Assembly: GCA_002720735.1 (NCBI GenBank)
Contig: PBJN01000060.1
Span: 1 to 14,302, forward strand
Origin: Porticoccaceae bacterium
GTDB taxonomy: Bacteria; Pseudomonadota; Gammaproteobacteria; Pseudomonadales; Porticoccaceae
Reading direction: 5' to 3'
DNA length: 14,302 nucleotides
This document shows positions 1 through 5,200 of this stretch, in pieces. The notes beneath the pieces are model-generated. The model was not told the origin of the DNA. It searched no databases and saw nothing but the letters and a program-made list of their open reading frames with translations. Position 1 is the stretch's first letter. Every line of letters starts with the position of its first letter. The position numbers and the translations under genes are program-made.

Positions 1-240
1 CCATGTAGAAACCAGCTTCCCCTCAACCGTCAGTTTATCAATCGCAAGTCCCGTCTCTTCATTCACCTCTCTCAGCGCACTCGTCTGTGGACATTTCAGA
101 TCCTCGACACGACCCTTCGCCATATCCCACTTACCCCGTTTAAAAATTAACAGAATATGATGACGTCTATTACAAACTAAGCCGCCCGCCGACTCTACCA
201 CAGGAAGGCTAAGTGTATTTATAAGTGTTTTCGCAGTCAT
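1..240 (-). CDS. Nudix hydrolase, N-terminal 80 residues (cut by left window edge)
   Basis: The 80 visible residues hold the start of a Nudix fold and most of a Nudix box, so the protein should cleave a nucleoside diphosphate linked to some group X, with a divalent metal held by the REVNEE glutamates. The box starts at G43 and continues as R57-E58-V59-x-E61-E62-x-G64-L65, which is intact. The first glutamate of the pattern GX5EX7REUXEEXGU is a lysine here (K49). Before the box, a segment with KRGKWDMAKGR (residues 34-44) resembles Nudix proteins that usually read GKWDLPKGK at this point. The start is an ATG read leftward from 240 with only a weak purine stretch ahead of it. The gene lies 72 nt downstream of ppk2 on the same strand, so the two may share a transcript. 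The substrate cannot be told. The Nudix call is firm; activity is less sure because of K49. Confidence 0.85.
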   Translation of the reverse strand, partial: MTAKTLINTLSLPVVESAGGLVCNRRHHILLIFKRGKWDMAKGRVEDLKCPQTSALREVNEETGLAIDKLTVEGKLVSTW

Positions 241-255
241 TTTACTTTGCTTCGT

Positions 256-282
256 CTTATACTCACTAACGCATGACGTCAA
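256..282 (-). promoter_or_regulatory. Possible sigma70 promoter for the Nudix gene
   Basis: On the minus strand TTGACG (277-282) is followed after 15 nt by TATAAG (256-261), each matching the sigma70 consensus at five of six positions. The 15-nt spacer is shorter than ideal, and the predicted RNA start would leave a leader of only about 9 nt before the ATG at 240. The -35 element overlaps a perfect 8-bp palindrome, TGACGTCA (274-281). If real, the Nudix gene could be expressed separately from ppk2. Inference only. Confidence 0.28.
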
Positions 283-312
283 ACAAGTCGTCTTAATTCT
301 TTCGAGGTGACG

Positions 313-1161
313 CTAATTAGAAGTTTTATCGGAGTCTCTTAGGCTTTTTAAGACTACCATCTGTTGGAGGCTAAGATTTGTAAATTTAATTCCGCCTAAC
401 CGAATACTGTGTTCCTCGCTTACTTCCTCTCCCGTCAGAGGCTCATATGAGGAGCGTCCATAAAGCCTTACTAAGTATAACATAGCAGTGAGTCTCGCTT
501 CACGCTTTTTATTGGCTGAAATCACTACCCACGGAGAAATCTTCGAGGATGTGTGGCTAAACATTTGCTCCTTGTACTGAGTGAATATTGTCCATTTCTC
601 TCGAGCATACAGGTCGTTCTCAGAAAACTTCCAATAGGTGAGCGGATCACTCAACCTACTCCCAAACCTGTATAGTTGAGTTTCTCGATTGATAGATAGG
701 TAGAACTTTATTAGTAATAAACCTCTCTTGATGTGGTTATGCTCCCAACGCAATACGTTTTTCATGAAATATTTATATCGCGTTTCTGAGCAATAACCCA
801 TCGTTGGTTCTATTAAAGCCCGCGAATACCAAGAACGATCAAAAAACGCTATGCACCCAGATTTTGGAAAGTGTCTTTCATAACGCTTAAACCAATACTT
901 TGCTTCAGACTCACTAGGAACACCCAAAGCTACGATATTAGCATGGGAAGGCATCAGGTTCTCCACAAACCGTTTTATTGTGGATCCCTTACCGGCCGCA
1001 TCTCGACCCTCGAACACAACTGCCATTCGAGAACCATTTTTTAAGAGGCGCTGTTGTATCCGAAGTAACTCAATTTGAAGACGACGTTTTTCAATTTGAT
1101 AATGCTCCAATGAAATCCCTTCATATGGTGTCTCAATATGAGTGATTTTTTTTTGTTTCAC
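313..1161 (-). CDS. ppk2: Polyphosphate kinase 2 (PPK2 family), short single-domain form
   Basis: This is a cytosolic enzyme that moves phosphate between inorganic polyphosphate and nucleotides, in this family usually making NTP from NDP or NDP from NMP. The 282 residues match a one-domain PPK2. The Walker A loop is FEGRDAAGKGS (residues 50-60). The Walker B-like segment is FFDRSWYSRALIE (106-118). The lid region lies around 172-190, with DPLTYWKFS and REKW. The usual Walker B wording is close to FDRSWYNRAGVE, so S113 and L116 are non-standard; some proteobacterial members show similar changes. The start is GTG at 1161, preceded by AGGAAG (1170-1175) with 8 nt spacing, which is a good ribosome site. 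The C-terminal 40 residues after EPLTGEE look like a family-specific tail. The gene is divergent from the hydrolase and leads into the Nudix gene. An AT-rich TATTAT box (1195-1200, minus strand) could be its -10. PPK2 class cannot be fixed by eye. Confidence 0.93.
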   Translation of the reverse strand: MKQKKITHIETPYEGISLEHYQIEKRRLQIELLRIQQRLLKNGSRMAVVFEGRDAAGKGSTIKRFVENLMPSHANIVALGVPSESEAKYWFKRYERHFPKSGCIAFFDRSWYSRALIEPTMGYCSETRYKYFMKNVLRWEHNHIKRGLLLIKFYLSINRETQLYRFGSRLSDPLTYWKFSENDLYAREKWTIFTQYKEQMFSHTSSKISPWVVISANKKREARLTAMLYLVRLYGRSSYEPLTGEEVSEEHSIRLGGIKFTNLSLQQMVVLKSLRDSDKTSN

Positions 1162-1187
1162 AGCACAATCTTCCTGATATGTTTTAT

Positions 1188-1215
1188 TTGCGACATAATA
1201 AACAAATCATAAAAC
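1188..1215 (+). promoter_or_regulatory. Possible promoter for the alpha/beta hydrolase
   Basis: TTGCGA (1188-1193), a 16-nt spacer and TAAAAC (1210-1215) match the sigma70 consensus at four of six positions each. It lies in the AT-rich 120-nt gap between the divergent ppk2 and hydrolase genes and would give a leader of about 60 nt. This is a weak call made by eye. Confidence 0.25.
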
Positions 1216-1281
1216 AAACCAGTTTTTTATGGAAAGAATTCATGGCGCTAAGCTTTATGAAAAGAGTCAGGCTACTTCTAA

Positions 1282-2259
1282 TTGAAAAGACACAAGATTA
1301 CGCTCAGTTCGGCTGATGGAGATATTTGCGACGTAAATTATTACACGTGGCGACCAAAAAAAATCTCCGGATGGATCCATATCATCCATGGGATGAGTGA
1401 ACACGCCGCCCGTTATGAAAATTTGGGGAATTATCTGCAGTCAAACGGATATTTTGTGTCTGCAAGTGATAATCGGGGACATGGACAGACAGGCTTAAAT
1501 TCAAATAACGCAAACCATTTAGGCGATCATAAAAGCTGGGATTTATTGATAAATGATCAAAAACAGTTGCTTATAAAACTCAAACAAGAAACCCGTTTAC
1601 ACCCATTAATCATTGGACACAGCATGGGGGCCTTGCTCGCGCTAAATCTTAGTCAAGAGTGTTACCCCACCGATAAAGTAACACCAAGTGGCTTAGTGCT
1701 TAGTGGCGTAACGTGTTCACCTTCTCTTCTCTATCGATTAGGCAAGATGATAGCTTTCTTTGAAAAGTTAAGATTAGGTCGAAGATCATCAAGCAAATTA
1801 TTACAATACCTTTCGTTTGAGACTTTTAATCGAGCTTTAGGAGCAACACGAACCGAAGCCGACTGGATATCTAGAGACCCCTCAGTTGTGGATAGATACA
1901 TCAGTGATCCTCTATGCGGACAGCCTTTGACCACCCAATCTTGGCTTGACTTTTTTGCAGCTTCCTCGAAGTTGTTTACCCCGGTAGCTCTTAAAAGGTT
2001 AAAATCCGAGCTACCTATATATCTTGTAGCAGGCGATCAGGACCCTGTAGGTCGTTTTGGGAGAGACATACACGCATTATTTAAAAAACTTTCAAATGCG
2101 GGCCTATGTGATGTTTACACGAAGATATATGTGGGGGGGCGACATGAGATGTTTAACGAAACAAACCAAAATGAGGTATATCTCGACCTTCTGAAGTGGA
2201 TTAAATATTGTAGAGAAAAAGAAAAAAAGATTTGTCATCCGAAACGGTCTCCGCACTAA
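1282..2259 (+). CDS. Alpha/beta hydrolase, monoacylglycerol lipase / lysophospholipase (PldB) type
   Basis: This is a serine hydrolase of the Hydrolase_4 / serine aminopeptidase S33 group, expected to cleave acyl glycerols or lysophospholipids. It has the oxyanion-side motif HGMSEHAARY (near residue 37), RGHG (near 66), the nucleophile elbow GHSMG with Ser114, an acid in AGDQDPVG (probably Asp254) and His288 in GGRHEMFNE. The order and spacing of the triad fit the family, as does the length of 325 residues. I see no signal peptide, so it should be cytosolic. The start is TTG at 1282, directly after an in-frame TAA (1279-1281). A clear SD (GGAAAG, 1231-1236) and ATG (1242) lie in another frame just upstream, so the N-terminus may be mis-set by one base or translationally coupled. 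A run of seven G (2133-2139) sits just before the His288 codon. Substrate is unknown. Confidence 0.9.
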   Translation: MKRHKITLSSADGDICDVNYYTWRPKKISGWIHIIHGMSEHAARYENLGNYLQSNGYFVSASDNRGHGQTGLNSNNANHLGDHKSWDLLINDQKQLLIKLKQETRLHPLIIGHSMGALLALNLSQECYPTDKVTPSGLVLSGVTCSPSLLYRLGKMIAFFEKLRLGRRSSSKLLQYLSFETFNRALGATRTEADWISRDPSVVDRYISDPLCGQPLTTQSWLDFFAASSKLFTPVALKRLKSELPIYLVAGDQDPVGRFGRDIHALFKKLSNAGLCDVYTKIYVGGRHEMFNETNQNEVYLDLLKWIKYCREKEKKICHPKRSPH

Positions 2260-2279
2260 ATCAATAATCATACCTCTAA

Positions 2280-2308
2280 AAAATAAAGCTCAGATGAATA
2301 TTTATTTT
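2280..2308. terminator. Possible AT-only bidirectional terminator between convergent genes
   Basis: AAAATAAA (2280-2287) and TTTATTTT (2301-2308) form an exact 8-bp inverted repeat around a 13-nt loop. It lies in the 52-nt gap between the stop codons of the hydrolase (plus) and the small membrane protein (minus), where a shared terminator is expected. The stem has no G-C pairs, so it would be weak. Confidence 0.3.
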
Positions 2309-2311
2309 CTG

Positions 2312-2641
2312 CTAATCGCTTGGTGGTCCTCCCAACGTTTTATTTAAAATCCAACTGTGAAGCTCATGAAATTGAGGTTCAAACGGCTGTGTGATGACAA
2401 AGTGAAGCGGGGAATAGAGCGCCGCGGCAACGCATAACATTTGAAACTGTACAATGTCATCATTGCTCCACACTTGAAAGTAGCCTGCATAACCGCTTAC
2501 TGAGAGCAGAACCACGCCGAGTGCAATCAAATAAGCGTATAAATATTTATGGAAAAAATAACCAAGTTTATGAGGTATCACCAAACACACGATGATCAAG
2601 GGATATATGCAATACAAAAAGCCAACAATCAAAAAATTCAT
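2312..2641 (-). CDS. Small membrane protein of unknown function (109 aa)
   Basis: I do not recognise a family. The protein has three likely membrane segments: residues 2-22 (rich in I, L, V, F, Y), 33-55 (YLYAYLIALGVVLLSVSG) and 66-84. A polar, aromatic-rich tail follows, with PFEPQFHELHSW and a GGPPSD end. A basic, histidine-containing link (PHKLGYFFHK, residues 23-32) joins the first two segments; by the positive-inside rule it should be cytosolic, placing the N-terminus outside. The start is ATG at 2641 with only a poor SD ahead of it. The gene is downstream of rbgA on the same strand with a gap of 157 nt that contains hairpins, so co-transcription is doubtful. It is probably real because the frame is hydrophobic in a patterned way, fills the space between neighbours and ends in a convergent gap. 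Confidence 0.65.
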   Translation of the reverse strand: MNFLIVGFLYCIYPLIIVCLVIPHKLGYFFHKYLYAYLIALGVVLLSVSGYAGYFQVWSNDDIVQFQMLCVAAALYSPLHFVITQPFEPQFHELHSWILNKTLGGPPSD

Positions 2642-2731
2642 GGTTAAAACAACGACCTAAACAAAGAGAATAACTTACACATTCTCAAAAAAAGTTGCAA
2701 GTCAAAAGCAAAATCTCGGCCCGTGCCGCTC

Positions 2732-2764
2732 AAGGGAGAAGAAAACCACTACTCCCCTTTTTTT
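2732..2764 (+). terminator. Intrinsic terminator reading on the plus strand
   Basis: The stem AAGGGAG (2732-2738) pairs with CTCCC (2752-2756) and, across one bulged C, with TT (2758-2759). The loop is 13 nt, and seven T (2758-2764) follow directly. Just before it is a second small hairpin, CGGC-CCGT-GCCG (2717-2728). Orientation is plus, yet both flanking genes are on the minus strand. Read on the minus strand, the small hairpin is followed by a T-rich stretch, so part of the element might also serve rbgA. See the finding on a possible small RNA. Confidence 0.5.
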
Positions 2765-2798
2765 AAATTATGGTGTTTTTTCTATTGAAGACTGCGCT

Positions 2799-3683
2799 TT
2801 ACTCCAAAGCTCCTTTGACTTCAGTTGTAAAAGTAGTCAAATGGCATAATTCCTTAACGATCAAATCTGGAGTTTCGAAACTTATTTTTCCTACTGCACC
2901 GGAACGTAATTCATTTATAAAAATTGTCGCTGCGCGTTCTCGGTCTATCTTACCTCTCGCACGAAGACAACCGCGTCTAACCCCAATCTGATCTATGAGA
3001 TCCAATTCAGTTGACGGCATATCGCCCAAAATGAACCGCTGCTTGAGGTGTTTAGGATAATTATCCATAAGATATTTAGCCGCAAAAATTGCCACCTCTT
3101 CATAAGTCACTACAGTATTTTTTATTGCTCCCGTAACCGCAAGTCTGAAACTACTGGATTCATTTTCTACCTTTCCCCAGAGGATTCCTGGCGTATCGAC
3201 TAACATAATTCCATTTCCCAGATTAACTCTTTGTTGTCCTTTCGTAACAGCTGGTTCATTGCCGGTCAAAGCCACTCGCCTTCCCGCCATTGCGTTTATT
3301 AGGGTAGATTTACCGACATTGGGTATACCAACAACTAATACCAACTTAGAACGGCCAATTTTGTTAGCTGAGAGGGAGCAACATAGATCAAGGATTTGTG
3401 GAATTTGATCTTTTGTCCTCAAATCGCAAGCAAGAGTCCTTACACCATCGGTGTTATTAAAAACTTTGTGCCAGAGAGCGGTGATATTTGGGTCTGCAAG
3501 GTCGTTCTTGTTAAGTATCTTTATGCGCTCTTTTTCTTTGGCGATCTTTTCAATCACGGGATTTGAGCTACTGTATGGGGCCCTTGCGTCAACAAGTTCG
3601 ATGATAATGTCAACTTGAGGCAACAACTCGATCATCGCTTTTGTCGCTTTGTGCATGTGCCCCGGATACCATTGAATACCCAT
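2799..3683 (-). CDS. rbgA: Ribosome biogenesis GTPase RbgA (YlqF), circularly permuted G domain
   Basis: RbgA is a GTPase that acts in late assembly of the large ribosomal subunit. The sequence shows the diagnostic permuted order: G4 (NKND, residues 58-61) comes before G1 (GIPNVGKS, 119-126), then a G2 threonine near 147 (PAVTKGQQ) and G3 (DTPG, 163-166). The N-terminus MGIQWYPGHMHKA is the conserved WxPGHMxKA lead of this family. A helical C-terminal part of about 110 residues follows, which in RbgA contacts rRNA. The length of 294 residues is typical. The start is ATG at 3683; the ribosome site is weak, but the conserved first residues fix it. It follows mvaB after 39 nt on the same strand and is probably in one transcript, a pairing with no obvious functional logic. 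E. coli lacks this gene, but other gammaproteobacteria have it. Confidence 0.94.
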   Translation of the reverse strand: MGIQWYPGHMHKATKAMIELLPQVDIIIELVDARAPYSSSNPVIEKIAKEKERIKILNKNDLADPNITALWHKVFNNTDGVRTLACDLRTKDQIPQILDLCCSLSANKIGRSKLVLVVGIPNVGKSTLINAMAGRRVALTGNEPAVTKGQQRVNLGNGIMLVDTPGILWGKVENESSSFRLAVTGAIKNTVVTYEEVAIFAAKYLMDNYPKHLKQRFILGDMPSTELDLIDQIGVRRGCLRARGKIDRERAATIFINELRSGAVGKISFETPDLIVKELCHLTTFTTEVKGALE

Positions 3684-3722
3684 ACATTAATCTCGTTTAG
3701 TTTTTAAAGCCATTGACAAAGA

Positions 3723-4625
3723 TTAATCACCGAATTGGCTGTTTAACCAAGCAGAAGCTCGTCCCGAGGACTTCGACTGCGTAAGTTTTGCAACAAATTT
3801 AGATGCAGACATAAGCTCTTTTAGATTAATTCCAGTGCAATACCCCATCTGCTCAAGCATCATTACGACATCCTCGGTAGCCACGTTTCCAGAGGATCCT
3901 GGCGCGAAAGGGCAGCCCCCGAGTCCCGCTATTGAGGTATCGAAATATCGAACCCCTGCCTCCACAGCGGCGTAAATATTAGCTAATCCCATTGCACGGG
4001 TGTCATGAAAGTGACAACCCAAAAATTGTGGATCATTTCTTTCAGTGAGGCAATTTATCAAAGAAGATACCTGTCGGGGATTCGCGGCGCCAATCGTATC
4101 TGCTAAAACTAATCTATCCACACCAGCTTCTGATAATTTATCCACTAAATCTACCGTAACGGCAGGATTAGTATTCCCCTCAAATGGACACCCAAACGCG
4201 ACAGATATAGTCGCAGTTGTTGTGATTTGGTCACACATCGCCTGCTTTGTGATCTTGATCGCAGACTGTTTTGCCTCTTCCATGGTCATACCCACATTGC
4301 TGTTTGCCATTGAATCACTTGCATAAACAACTAAAACGACATTTTTTATCCCTATACTACGCGCCAATTGATAGCCCTTAAAATTCGGGACCAATGCAAA
4401 ATAATTAACCTGAGTATTCACACCCAGCAAATTGAAAAGCAAATCAGTATCTGCCATCGTGGGAACTGCGCGAGGAGATACGAAGCTCCCTATTTCTAAG
4501 GAGGTAATACCAGCCTTAATGAGCGATTTTATTAAGTCCGCCCTTTCGCTTACCGAGAGCGCTTTCGGCAAGTTTTGAAGACCATCACGTGGACCTACAT
4601 CTGTTATGATAATATTTTCAGCCAT
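3723..4625 (-). CDS. mvaB: Hydroxymethylglutaryl-CoA lyase
   Basis: The enzyme splits HMG-CoA into acetyl-CoA and acetoacetate, the last step of leucine breakdown. It is a cytosolic TIM-barrel protein needing a divalent cation. All key residues are present: R13-D14 in DVGPRDGLQN, the metal-binding His205 and His207 in CHFHDT, and catalytic Cys238 with Asn247 in the signature AGLGGCPFAPGSSGN. SFVSPRAVPTMAD (residues 47-59) is also typical. I chose ATG at 4625 (300 residues): GGAG sits 9 nt upstream, MAEN leads straight into the conserved core, and an extended -10 box (4711-4719) covers the only earlier in-frame ATG (4712), so that ATG would not be transcribed from this promoter. The earlier start would add 29 residues with no family match. 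rbgA follows after 39 nt. The usual leucine-pathway partners (acyl-CoA dehydrogenase, methylcrotonyl-CoA carboxylase) are not next to it. Confidence 0.94.
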   Translation of the reverse strand: MAENIIITDVGPRDGLQNLPKALSVSERADLIKSLIKAGITSLEIGSFVSPRAVPTMADTDLLFNLLGVNTQVNYFALVPNFKGYQLARSIGIKNVVLVVYASDSMANSNVGMTMEEAKQSAIKITKQAMCDQITTTATISVAFGCPFEGNTNPAVTVDLVDKLSEAGVDRLVLADTIGAANPRQVSSLINCLTERNDPQFLGCHFHDTRAMGLANIYAAVEAGVRYFDTSIAGLGGCPFAPGSSGNVATEDVVMMLEQMGYCTGINLKELMSASKFVAKLTQSKSSGRASAWLNSQFGD

Positions 4626-4634
4626 GAAGAAATA

Positions 4635-4638
4635 CTCC
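4635..4638 (-). promoter_or_regulatory. Ribosome binding site that sets the mvaB start
   Basis: On the minus strand GGAG is followed after 9 nt by the ATG at 4625. No comparable site precedes the longer in-frame start at 4712, so this site favours the 300-residue product. Confidence 0.6.
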
Positions 4639-4710
4639 GTTTGATACTCGGTACATTGTGACTTTTGGCAGTCTTTTATGCGGTAAATTCTAATAATGTT
4701 TAGCAACGAC

Positions 4711-4719
4711 ATTATATCA
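4711..4719 (-). promoter_or_regulatory. Extended -10 promoter element for mvaB-rbgA
   Basis: On the minus strand the sequence reads TGATATAAT: a perfect -10 hexamer with the TGn extension. No good -35 stands at 16-18 nt, which is common for extended -10 promoters. Predicted RNA start is near 4704, giving a leader of about 78 nt before the mvaB ATG. Confidence 0.5.
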
Positions 4720-4938
4720 CTGTGACAACCATCATTATTAACATTATCCGAATCAGTTTTAGCACCAGCAATGTTCTTCTAGTTAAACAGTTTTTTCGAA
4801 AAATAAATTGATATGTCATTGGCTGCGACATAAAACTTTTTTTAATAAAAGAAACTTATTACCGCTCTCCTTCTGTACCTCTCTAAAAAGCTTCCTTGAT
4901 TAACTACCATCCTACATAAGGGACCGTTTTATCTGAGC

Positions 4939-4966
4939 TTGACTTTACCAGAACCGATGGTATTGT
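4939..4966 (+). promoter_or_regulatory. Candidate sigma70 promoter for gltBD
   Basis: TTGACT (4939-4944) and TATTGT (4961-4966) are spaced by 16 nt; the hexamers match consensus at five and four of six positions. Transcription would start near 4973 and give a leader of roughly 228 nt before the gltB ATG. A promoter nearer the gene is possible (TATAAC and TAATGC lie around 5140-5155), but no matching -35 was found for it. Confidence 0.4.
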
Positions 4967-5012
4967 TCGGTCACTGAAGCCCTATTTCTGAAGGTTTCCC
5001 CGCAAAATGCCT

Positions 5013-5022
5013 TATCGCGATA
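5013..5022. repeat. Perfect 10-bp palindrome TATCGCGATA upstream of gltB
   Basis: The 10-mer equals its own reverse complement. It sits about 180 nt before gltB and some 45 nt downstream of the candidate -10, a position where a repressor could act. No protein partner can be named from the sequence. Confidence 0.35.
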
Positions 5023-5200
5023 GGTCGATTTTGTAGCAAATTACGTATCACTTTTGTAAACATAGGGCACTAGGAGCTCCCCTAATCAACCGGCGACGGC
5101 GTCGTCCAGTTTACAGTACAAAATTAGAGGGTCTCAGTTATAACGCATAATGCAAAATTCAGCAAACAAAGCGGTAACACCGTATGGCAGTGAAATTTAA

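Larger units (their letters stand above)
4626..5200. other. 575-nt divergent intergenic region between mvaB and gltB
   Basis: No convincing gene is seen on either strand. The left part carries the mvaB leader and its extended -10. The middle holds a stem TATGTC/GACATA (4812-4832, 9-nt loop) followed by an A/T-rich stretch. A candidate gltB promoter lies at 4939-4966. The right part holds two short perfect palindromes (TATCGCGATA at 5013-5022 and GGAGCTCC at 5073-5080), a TAGGG/CCCTA inverted repeat (5063-5084) and a G/C-rich hairpin motif CGACGGCGTCG near 5094. I see no tRNA, known riboswitch signature or coding signal. The length suggests a regulated gltB promoter with a structured leader. 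Confidence 0.6.

Noticed and set aside
2770..2991. Open frame of 73 codons on the plus strand
   Set aside because: It lies mostly antisense to the well-supported rbgA, has no ribosome site and starts right after the T-run of a terminator.
4045..4326. Open frame of 93 codons antisense to mvaB
   Set aside because: It is fully inside a gene with all catalytic residues intact; the antisense frame shows no recognisable protein.
3723..4712. Longer 329-residue form of HMG-CoA lyase
   Set aside because: The extra 29 residues match nothing in the family and the start overlaps an extended -10 promoter element; the ATG at 4625 has a proper ribosome site.
4812..4842. Stem TATGTC/GACATA followed by a T-run, as a plus-strand terminator
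   Set aside because: Only six pairs with four A-T, and no plus-strand gene for more than 2 kb upstream; it sits in an AT-rich gap where such stems arise by chance.
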